DNA of 22,272 nucleotides, taken from positions 1-22,272 of the IMG/VR virus record IMGVR_UViG_3300042891_000690; one strand, written 5' to 3'. The position numbers were made by a program, and so were the translations under genes. The stretch is from a virus. The notes beneath the pieces were generated by a model that was not told where the DNA came from, ran no database searches, and worked only from the letters and a program-made list of their open reading frames with translations. Shown here one piece after another: positions 15,361 through 20,400 of this stretch. Within the stretch, counting starts at the first letter, position 1, and each line of letters opens with the position of its first letter.

Positions 15361-15588
15361 TTATAGTGGTTTTCTAACTAGTAAAACTATTGCCCCTTCT
15401 GATTCCAAGGCTTTTTTAACCCTTACCATATATTCTACAGCAAGTCTCTTGTCCCTGTCAAATAACTGCATGAACTTATTTTCATCTGCTCTTACTGTAA
15501 TAAAATGCTCATTGTCAATAATGTCTACGCCAAACCCCTGTGGAGCAGTAATAGATCTAACGGCTCGTTTCATTGCATCTGTATACAT
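15361..15588 (-). CDS. small conserved-looking protein, unknown function (75 aa)
   Basis: 75 residues, MYTDAMKRAVRSI to LLVRKPL, with an alternating strand-helix-strand pattern (GVDIIDNEHFITVRADE, then a helix, then GAIVLLVRK). No cysteine or membrane helix. The start ATG 15588 has GAGGT just upstream, inside the end of the whiB gene, so expression is coupled to WhiB. I do not recognise a family. Confidence 0.65.
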   Translation of the reverse strand: MYTDAMKRAVRSITAPQGFGVDIIDNEHFITVRADENKFMQLFDRDKRLAVEYMVRVKKALESEGAIVLLVRKPL

Positions 15589-15589
15589 T

Positions 15590-15871
15590 TTACCTCATTG
15601 TCAGATTCTGCCATATTTCAGACCATTTAGATTTTGTTTTGTGGCTATTAAACTCTCTAGATATTTTACCTTTGTCCAAATAAATACCGCCCCAAATTCC
15701 ATATTCTTTCTGTGATATACCTACAGCAAAACATGTTGCTGCTACTGGACACTTAAGACACACGCTGTCAACACCATGACGAATATCTGGAGTTTCTTCA
15801 TACTTATCAAAGAATAAGTTTGTATCAAAATCTTTACAAGCAGCACTTTCTTTCCATAAATGTTTATTCAT
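15590..15871 (-). CDS. WhiB-family iron-sulfur transcription factor
   Basis: 93 residues from ATG 15871 (MNKHLWKESAAC). Four conserved cysteines (12, 38, 41, 47; C-x25-C-x2-C-x5-C) ligate a [4Fe-4S] cluster. YGIWGG (residues 57-62) is the family's turn that contacts the sigma factor. A basic C-terminus (HKTKSKW) can bind DNA. WhiB proteins occur essentially only in Actinobacteria and their phages. Phage copies can redirect host transcription by binding the main sigma factor. The longer start at 15904 adds 11 residues without a ribosome site and is less likely. The gene overlaps its upstream neighbour by 8 bases. Confidence 0.92.
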   Translation of the reverse strand: MNKHLWKESAACKDFDTNLFFDKYEETPDIRHGVDSVCLKCPVAATCFAVGISQKEYGIWGGIYLDKGKISREFNSHKTKSKWSEIWQNLTMR

Positions 15872-16079
15872 ATTGTTTATACTTATCTGGCATAGTCCAG
15901 CCATTGCGGTTTGCTACATATCTTTTTTGAATATTCCATTTATTGTTTTTATATACTCCGTTTTTTTCAAAGGCAGCAGAATCTAATGGAGTTAGTTCAA
16001 CAACATCCCAACCATCCCAAGACAACTTGCTATTAGTAGAAACAATAGTTTCCATTTGTTTTAAATTATTTACAATCAT
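15864..16079 (-). CDS. small protein, unknown function (71 aa)
   Basis: 71 residues with several aromatic residues: LSWDGWDVVELTPLDSAAF, KNGVYKNNKWNIQKRY, then NRNGWTMPDKY. This pattern of an N-terminal polar part and a basic Tyr/Trp-rich end is typical of small phage proteins of unknown role. AAGGAG lies a few bases before ATG 16079. The end overlaps the start of whiB by 8 bases, so WhiB translation probably depends on it. Confidence 0.7.
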   Translation of the reverse strand: MIVNNLKQMETIVSTNSKLSWDGWDVVELTPLDSAAFEKNGVYKNNKWNIQKRYVANRNGWTMPDKYKQYE

Positions 16080-16088
16080 TATTACTCC

Positions 16089-16439
16089 TTAGTATTGGAA
16101 TGTTCCAAATTCAAAATCTTGCGCTTGTGCAAGTTTTGCTACATTTGATAGTGCCTGGTTTGGTTTTGATAAATAGGAAAAGTAATCAATCTCATGTAAA
16201 TTTTCTTCAACCCATGTATAATGAACCTTGATAAACTTAACTTTGATTCCTCTAGCCTTTAGATTTCGTTCTGAAACATTACAAAACTCAGAAGCAAAAT
16301 CATTTACATTTGATGGCCCTAATGAATATACAATAAACTCATGATCAGTTTCTTTTAAACCAGACATCATTACACCCATAGAACGAAGGAAAACAGAATA
16401 CTCATCGAACTCATTGGTTCCCTGTACTACGACCTTCAT
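16089..16439 (-). CDS. possible SLOG-like nucleotide-binding protein
   Basis: 116 residues from ATG 16439 (MKVVVQGTNEFDEYSVFLRS); another ATG at 16451 adds four residues and is equally possible. The first strand and loop (VVVQGTNEF) recall the SLOG/YspA fold, VTGSRDF in others. GIKVKFIKVHYTW resembles its later strand. The usual GGA and GAD loops are not present, so I call this weakly. It starts inside the end of the membrane protein gene upstream. Otherwise it would be an unknown phage protein. Confidence 0.55.
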   Translation of the reverse strand: MKVVVQGTNEFDEYSVFLRSMGVMMSGLKETDHEFIVYSLGPSNVNDFASEFCNVSERNLKARGIKVKFIKVHYTWVEENLHEIDYFSYLSKPNQALSNVAKLAQAQDFEFGTFQY

Positions 16440-16824
16440 TTCTTTTTCCATTCTTTAGGTGATCTAATATATCTAACATCTTTGCTACTTCTTTATTATC
16501 CATATTTGTAAAGTCAATTGGTCTTGCATTTTCCCTATCGACTTCACCTTCTTCTACATCTGCTTGATAAAACACATTATTATTTACCCAGTAAGCGGTT
16601 GGGCCGATAACTAAAACACGAAAGGTATTTTTTTCTTTCAGTTTTGTGGTTTGAGATACACGCTTTATCTCTATACCTTCTGGCAAAAGGCTAGAAATAA
16701 TACTGTGAATCCTAGTCTGACTATATTTAATTTTTGGCAAAACTTTTTTTTCTTGTTTCTTTACTGTATAAAGTATAGCCCAAATGCCATAGATTGTCAA
16801 CAATAAAAGAACAATTTGATTCAT
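16411..16824 (-). CDS. membrane-anchored phage protein, unknown function
   Basis: 137 residues. An N-terminal membrane helix (IVLLLLTIYGIWAILYT, residues 4-20) is followed by a basic linker and a cytoplasmic domain with SQTTKLKEKNTFRVLVIG, AYWVNNNVFYQADVEEG, and MLDILDHL. I recall close relatives in actinophages, but none with known function. The ATG at 16824 lies 6 bases after TACAAT, so this is the third predicted leaderless start in the window. The end overlaps the next gene. Confidence 0.7.
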   Translation of the reverse strand: MNQIVLLLLTIYGIWAILYTVKKQEKKVLPKIKYSQTRIHSIISSLLPEGIEIKRVSQTTKLKEKNTFRVLVIGPTAYWVNNNVFYQADVEEGEVDRENARPIDFTNMDNKEVAKMLDILDHLKNGKRNEGRSTGNQ

Positions 16825-16839
16825 GTATCTATTGTATCA
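16825..16839 (-). promoter_or_regulatory. leaderless extended -10 promoter
   Basis: TGA then TACAAT (16836-16831), six bases (AGATAC), then ATG 16824 on the - strand. No -35 match is seen. It lies at the 3' end of the upstream gene and would give a separate transcript for the WhiB cluster. Confidence 0.6.
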
Positions 16840-17163
16840 CTGTTGCGATAAAATTCTTTTGATTTCGTTCAGAACTGTTTTATAAATATCATCTAACCAA
16901 GAAATAGCATTTTCATCAAAAGCCTTTTCTGTTAGTCCAACATCTGGATTATCTTGCAGTAAATCAATTATTAAAAATCCTTGTTCCCATAAAAACATTA
17001 CCTCACGGTTTAATTGTGTTTGATGTATGTCAAATAGATCTGGATTAATATCTTTTAATTTGTCGGTAAAGTTATAAATTGCTTCACCTTCTTCATTTAA
17101 GCCAACATACTCAATTGCACCTTGTTCAACTAGGTCTATAAAAATAAGATCTTCTTCTCTCAT
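16837..17163 (-). CDS. acidic protein, unknown function (108 aa)
   Basis: 108 residues, strongly acidic and largely helical: MREEDLIFIDLVEQGAIEYV, NEEGEAIYNFTDKL, then EVMFLWEQGFLIIDLLQ. The N-terminal part resembles a winged-helix-like pattern (helix, EYVGLNEEGEAIYNFT wing), but no key residue proves DNA binding. The ATG overlaps the stop of the upstream CxxC protein (ATGA). I recognise it only as a phage-type small protein. Confidence 0.65.
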   Translation of the reverse strand: MREEDLIFIDLVEQGAIEYVGLNEEGEAIYNFTDKLKDINPDLFDIHQTQLNREVMFLWEQGFLIIDLLQDNPDVGLTEKAFDENAISWLDDIYKTVLNEIKRILSQQ

Positions 17164-17414
17164 TGGTATGACTCACCTTGCAATCTATTTTCAACAAGTC
17201 TTTCTCTTTCATCTAGGAAAGAGTAGGCATAGGCCAACATTTTTTCTTTTCCAATTGGATCATTCATAATTTTATTATAATGGTGGCTACAAAACATTAG
17301 TTCGCCATTTACTCCAGTTACAGATACATATGCCTGTGCTGGACAAGAATCACACCTATCTAGGGGTGTAAGAAGCCATTTGCGTTCATCGGTTTGCTCA
17401 GTCATTCTATTCAT
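17160..17414 (-). CDS. DUF7455-like CxxC protein
   Basis: 84 residues from ATG 17414 (MNRMTEQTDERKW). AGAAGG lies 6 bases upstream, which decides the start; a longer frame to 17471 lies inside the neighbour. The core LTPLDRCDSCPAQAYVSVTG and ELMFCSHHYNK puts two cysteines and then C-x-H-H at the spacing of a zinc site. It is close to the short DUF7455 proteins found across Actinobacteria (function unknown). This supports an actinobacterial host. It lies one base after the FmdB-like gene. Confidence 0.75.
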   Translation of the reverse strand: MNRMTEQTDERKWLLTPLDRCDSCPAQAYVSVTGVNGELMFCSHHYNKIMNDPIGKEKMLAYAYSFLDERERLVENRLQGESYQ

Positions 17415-17415
17415 A

Positions 17416-17601
17416 TTATACCTTCTTATTGTCGGTGGAATAAAAACCCTTACTATTAAATTGTACACCAAATGGAGTGTATTGTCTAGTTAGGACACCG
17501 TTGCATTTTTCACAAAAATATTTAGGCTCATCTTCTAAGATAGATCTTTCTTTAGTGATGTTTATTGCACAACTATTACATAAATATTCATATTTTGGCA
17601 T
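17416..17601 (-). CDS. FmdB-like zinc-ribbon protein
   Basis: 61 residues. MPKYEYLCNSCAINITKER, then CEKCNGVLTRQYTPFG, then SKGFYSTDNKK match the FmdB zinc-ribbon family, with cysteines in two C-x2-C pairs. FmdB-type proteins are small regulators or ribbons of uncertain role. AGGA lies 7 bases before ATG 17601. It sits 9 bases after the HNH nuclease gene and just before the DUF7455-like gene, so two small Zn proteins are paired. Confidence 0.85.
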   Translation of the reverse strand: MPKYEYLCNSCAINITKERSILEDEPKYFCEKCNGVLTRQYTPFGVQFNSKGFYSTDNKKV

Positions 17602-17610
17602 AATTTAATC

Positions 17611-18252
17611 CTAAAGTGATGGTATTGTTATTTTTCGTTTAGGGCATTTAATAGATTTAATTGCAAACAATTCTTTTTCATCTACAGATAAAGACCATCT
17701 AATTTTAATAGATACCCAATTCATAATGTATTGACATTTATATTTTTGATTTGTTGGCATCCACTCAGCAGGATCTCTGTCTGATTTAGAACGATTTGAA
17801 GCACCAGTAACTGCAATTAAATGTATTGTATCTGTTTGATCATTTGCATATAGTTCACGCTTTTTATCATCCCATGCAGAGGCCCCAGAATCCCACGCTT
17901 CTGCAAGTGGAACCATATGATCTACATCTAATTTTCCAGCATCAATTACTTTTACACTGTCATAAATACTAAGCCATTCTCCGCCTTTAATCACACAACC
18001 TTTTTCAACAATTGGTTTAACAATTGCCTCTGAAATAATTACTGCTTTACGTGAATCACATCCATTACCAACCCCTACCCAATGCTTAAACTTAGTCCTT
18101 ACATATCCTGTACGTGACTCTGGAGTGACCTTAAGAACTTTAATAGCATCCTCTGTGGATTTATAGGAAACAATGCTTGGTGTGGCAGCAGTCGCTGGAT
18201 TAGTAAAGATAAAACTAATTAATAATAAGGCTAAGACTTTTTTTGATTTCAT
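17611..18252 (-). CDS. secreted HNH endonuclease (DUF1524-like)
   Basis: 213 residues. A signal peptide (MKSKK, hydrophobic VLALLLISFIFT, cleavage near TAA-TP) is followed by a DUF1524/GmrSD-like HNH domain. LDVDHMVPLAEAWDSGA has the Asp-His pair at residues 111-112, and SNRSKSDRDPAEWMP (about 152-166) has the last Asn and metal ligands. In Streptomyces and relatives such proteins are exported nucleases. It would degrade DNA outside the cell, for example released host or competitor DNA. Two cysteine pairs (GCD, GCV, KCQ, KCP) could form disulfides. AGGAC precedes ATG 18252. It shares the ATGA overlap with a 48-aa gene. Confidence 0.88.
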   Translation of the reverse strand: MKSKKVLALLLISFIFTNPATAATPSIVSYKSTEDAIKVLKVTPESRTGYVRTKFKHWVGVGNGCDSRKAVIISEAIVKPIVEKGCVIKGGEWLSIYDSVKVIDAGKLDVDHMVPLAEAWDSGASAWDDKKRELYANDQTDTIHLIAVTGASNRSKSDRDPAEWMPTNQKYKCQYIMNWVSIKIRWSLSVDEKELFAIKSIKCPKRKITIPSL

Positions 18253-18395
18253 TTTTGTCCTTTTGTTTTTACTGGCTCTCCAGTAATTCTGTCTTTTCTA
18301 TATCGTTCAGTTCCATCTTTATTTAAAGCAACGATATTTCCATCACGCAGGATCATATGATTAAAACCAATCTTAGTCTTAGCCTTGAATGACAT
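18249..18395 (-). CDS. small protein, unknown function (48 aa)
   Basis: A 48-residue ORF between the endolysin and the HNH nuclease: MSFKAKTKIGFNHMILRDGN, then IVALNKDGTERY and a basic end. Its ATG 18395 overlaps the endolysin stop by one base (TAATG), and its TGA overlaps the nuclease ATG (ATGA). These two overlaps argue strongly for a real gene. It is basic and polar with no membrane helix. I recognise no family. Confidence 0.7.
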   Translation of the reverse strand: MSFKAKTKIGFNHMILRDGNIVALNKDGTERYRKDRITGEPVKTKGQK

Positions 18396-18982
18396 TACTT
18401 TGCTGCCTTCTTTGCTACCTTTTTTGCTGCTGGACGTTCTAATTTTACTTCAAGTGGAGTTGCTTCTTCACCTTTATAAATTGGACGACCCCAGCCAACA
18501 ATAGTATTGACTAATTTTTTCTTATTATCTTTTACATATGCCCGAGTTTTTTCGGCACACATTCCACCATTACGTTGATCTCCTTTAGCAGATCCAGCAG
18601 TATTTCCTTCAATGGTTTGAATAGTTCCATCGCCATTATTTTTAATACATAGACCTACGTGAGAAATACGATTTACTCCATCATCTGGAAAGTCAAAATA
18701 AATCCAGTCTCCAGGTGTTGGATCATCATTGCGAGCATCTGCCCATCGTTTATTTTTCTTAAACCAATCTGATGCTGTTACTGTTGAAGCAGACTTTGGA
18801 TATTTCTTTGGATCTAGCCCTGATGTAAATGCAGACCAAGAAACAAAAGACTGGCACCAAGGAAGGAAATTTGCACCTGTCCATTTACCATATTTTGTTT
18901 CATTGTCTTTTGGACCTTCAATAGTTCCAACTTCTTTTTTAGCAATTTCAACGATTGCTTCTACTGTACCTTTTTCTGCCAT
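18395..18982 (-). CDS. CHAP-domain endolysin with Lys/Ala tail
   Basis: 195 residues. The CHAP domain shows PWCQSFVSWS (Cys43), ISHVGLC (His108) and TIEGNT (Glu125, Asn127), the expected cysteine amidase/peptidase set. It cuts peptidoglycan amide or peptide bonds at lysis. No signal peptide or separate wall-binding domain is seen, but the last 12 residues (PAAKKVAKKAAK) are a basic tail. A related tail ends the holin-like protein at 13147-13425. AAGGAG lies before ATG 18982 and an extended -10 box lies at 19022-19030. Alone among known lysis genes here, it is clear. Confidence 0.88.
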   Translation of the reverse strand: MAEKGTVEAIVEIAKKEVGTIEGPKDNETKYGKWTGANFLPWCQSFVSWSAFTSGLDPKKYPKSASTVTASDWFKKNKRWADARNDDPTPGDWIYFDFPDDGVNRISHVGLCIKNNGDGTIQTIEGNTAGSAKGDQRNGGMCAEKTRAYVKDNKKKLVNTIVGWGRPIYKGEEATPLEVKLERPAAKKVAKKAAK

Positions 18983-19021
18983 TTTATTCTCCTTTGTTAG
19001 TGTGCAAAGACATGCTAATTA

Positions 19022-19030
19022 ATTATATCA
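19022..19030 (-). promoter_or_regulatory. extended -10 promoter for the endolysin
   Basis: TGA then perfect TATAAT (19027-19022) on the - strand, just after the tRNA. It gives a leader of about 33 bases with AAGGAG before ATG 18982. Confidence 0.6.
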
Positions 19031-19050
19031 TGTTGATATTAATTATTTTG

Positions 19051-19121
19051 AGCCTCTTGTAAGAATCGAACTTACGCATCCCGCTTACAAGGCGGGGGCA
19101 CTGCCACTATGCTAAAGAGGC
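19051..19121 (-). tRNA. tRNA-Thr (anticodon UGU)
   Basis: A full cloverleaf reads on the - strand. The acceptor is GCCTCTT/AAGAGGC and a short D arm is visible. The anticodon stem is CCCGC/GCGGG with loop CTTGTAA (UGU, reads ACA), and the T arm is GTAAG/CTTAC with TTCGATT. The discriminator is U; no CCA is encoded. ACA codons suit the AT-rich coding of this window. Confidence 0.9.
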
Positions 19122-19133
19122 ATTGTTTTATTT

Positions 19134-19319
19134 TTATTCTAGTATCTTAAATACTACTTGACAGGGATCTCCACCTTCATCCCATTCTTGTGCTTCTTCT
19201 GGAGTCATGTATGGATCTCCATCATGTGTATTGCAAAATGGTGTTGTTATCCATCCCCGATCAATTCCATTATTGATCCATATATCAAATTCTAATTCAT
19301 CTGTTTTATTTATAGACAT
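19134..19319 (-). CDS. small acidic phage protein (61 aa)
   Basis: 61 residues, very acidic: ELEFDIWINNGIDRGWITTP, then FCNTHDGDPYMTPEEAQEW and EGGDPCQVVF. The pattern CxTHDGxPxTxEE is one I associate with small actinophage proteins of unknown function. The two cysteines and a His might bind metal. AAGGA lies 6 bases before ATG 19319. It follows the Ntn hydrolase gene by 8 bases and precedes the tRNA. Confidence 0.75.
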   Translation of the reverse strand: MSINKTDELEFDIWINNGIDRGWITTPFCNTHDGDPYMTPEEAQEWDEGGDPCQVVFKILE

Positions 19320-19327
19320 ATATATCC

Positions 19328-19852
19328 TTAAATACTAACTGTATCAATTGGGCCAAGACATGATGTAGAAAATTTAATAGCAGATTGAACTGCATTAATA
19401 GATCTTTTGCGAGCATCTTTTTGATTTTCTGTAGCGTGTAAATGTCCCAATGCATATTGCATTCCAGATCCCATTACTAAATAATCTCCAGTGTATTGTG
19501 TTAAAGACATATCTGCAGCACTATGTTCAAAGATCTTTCCTTTAACGCAAATGATCATTCCAAAATCAGAATCTTTTGATACATCTACCCACCACTCATT
19601 ATAAAAATCACGAAGTTCTTTAATAAATTTAGTGTACATAAATTTTTCAATATTATTTCCAGTTGGCACTGATGGTTTAAAATTATGTTTTATTCTATCG
19701 CCATCCATAGTTCCTGCATATCCAAATAGATATGGGCCTTGCTGCCAAACTTTTGACGTGGCACACTGAAGTATGATATCATCGTCAGACACGCCTCTTT
19801 CGCCAGACATATAGATCTTTTCATCTTTACGAACAACGGCAATACAGGTCAC
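19328..19852 (-). CDS. proteasome beta-like Ntn hydrolase
   Basis: 174 residues starting at GTG 19852 with AAAGGGG upstream. After Met removal the chain would begin TCIAVVR. Thr1 can be the N-terminal nucleophile, Lys33 (in ATSKVW) is at the exact proteasome position, and Glu17 takes the place of Asp17. MGSGMQYA puts Ser128-Gly129 at the place of beta Ser129-Gly130. The family forms Ntn-hydrolase folds that cut peptide bonds. Actinobacteria have true proteasomes, so a phage beta-like subunit may act alone or mix with host parts. No propeptide is present. It has its own promoter. Confidence 0.75.
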   Translation of the reverse strand: MTCIAVVRKDEKIYMSGERGVSDDDIILQCATSKVWQQGPYLFGYAGTMDGDRIKHNFKPSVPTGNNIEKFMYTKFIKELRDFYNEWWVDVSKDSDFGMIICVKGKIFEHSAADMSLTQYTGDYLVMGSGMQYALGHLHATENQKDARKRSINAVQSAIKFSTSCLGPIDTVSI

Positions 19853-19882
19853 AAAAGAACCCCTTTACTAGTAGATACATTA

Positions 19883-19891
19883 ATTGTACCA
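19883..19891 (-). promoter_or_regulatory. extended -10 promoter for the Ntn hydrolase
   Basis: TGG then TACAAT (19888-19883) on the - strand. Transcription near 19876 gives a leader of about 24 bases containing AAAGGGG before GTG 19852. Confidence 0.55.
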
Positions 19892-19927
19892 CCTAAAGGG
19901 GTCCTATGTCAAAGAAGGTCTTTGTCC

Positions 19928-20218
19928 TTATTTAGCCTTTTTGTCCACTGAAGAAAATGCTGCATTGATCTCTTCAATCGTGAGTTTGCCATCGTCAAGA
20001 AACCCTCTAGCCAGTCTCTCAACTACTGTTGCAACTCCTAACGTTCCAGCCAAGATAACAGCCTTTGCTGTGCTAATTCCTACTACTGCTCCAGCACCTA
20101 TTACAGATAGTCCTGATGCTGCAAATACCGCAACAATTCGCATAAAAATATTATTTATGCTTGCAATTGCTCCTGATCCGACTTGGGTAGCCTCTTCAAT
20201 TTGTTTTGCTCTTGCCAT
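19928..20218 (-). CDS. small membrane protein, holin-like, with EF-hand-like end
   Basis: 96 residues. A polar start (MARAKQIEEATQ) is followed by two hydrophobic segments (FMRIVAVFAASGLSVIGAGA and AKAVILAGTLGVATVV), then LARGFLDDGKLTIEEINAAF. The DDGKLTIEEI stretch resembles an EF-hand loop, though it may only be a helix-loop-helix. Two membrane helices and a charged tail would fit a holin. AAAGGA precedes ATG 20218, two bases after the small gene upstream. Since 13147-13425 is also holin-like, one of the two may serve another role. Confidence 0.6.
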   Translation of the reverse strand: MARAKQIEEATQVGSGAIASINNIFMRIVAVFAASGLSVIGAGAVVGISTAKAVILAGTLGVATVVERLARGFLDDGKLTIEEINAAFSSVDKKAK

Positions 20219-20220
20219 CT

Positions 20221-20400
20221 TTATTCCTTTCTATTTCTGATTGGACTTGTAATTATCCAAAGAGCAGTTGTTGCCATGATTCCATAGCCAACAATAGTCT
20301 TTGCACTTCCATCCAGAACAACCCAAGCAATAAACATACCGAGAAGGGTCCATGCTTGGTCCACCATATCTTTTAGGATATTTTTTATTATTCTTACCAT
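20221..20400 (-). CDS. small membrane protein (59 aa), start inside fibre gene
   Basis: A 59-residue ORF: MVRIIKNILKDMVDQAW, then a hydrophobic LLGMFIAWVVLDG and GYGIMATTALWIITSP, ending in basic IRNRKE. The two membrane helices and charged ends fit a holin-type or other small membrane protein. AGGAGG lies 6 bases before ATG 20400, a very strong ribosome site in the end of the fibre gene, which it overlaps by 7 bases. The stop is 2 bases before the next ATG. A longer open frame here (20231-20473) gives a cysteine-rich, implausible protein and is rejected. Confidence 0.75.
   Translation of the reverse strand: MVRIIKNILKDMVDQAWTLLGMFIAWVVLDGSAKTIVGYGIMATTALWIITSPIRNRKE

Noticed and set aside
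17415-17420. TATAAT at the end of the FmdB-like gene as a promoter
   Set aside because: It is the spacer between the ribosome site and ATG 17414, with no TG before it, so a chance match in AT-rich DNA is more likely.
17415-17471. Longer start for the DUF7455-like protein (19 more residues)
   Set aside because: The extension lies inside the FmdB-like gene and the strong AGAAGG site 6 bases before ATG 17414 decides the shorter start.
19900-19930. Small hairpin (CAAAGA with TCTTTG) as a terminator before the Ntn hydrolase
   Set aside because: The stem is only 6 bp with a 3-base loop and no T run follows on either strand, so I do not call it.
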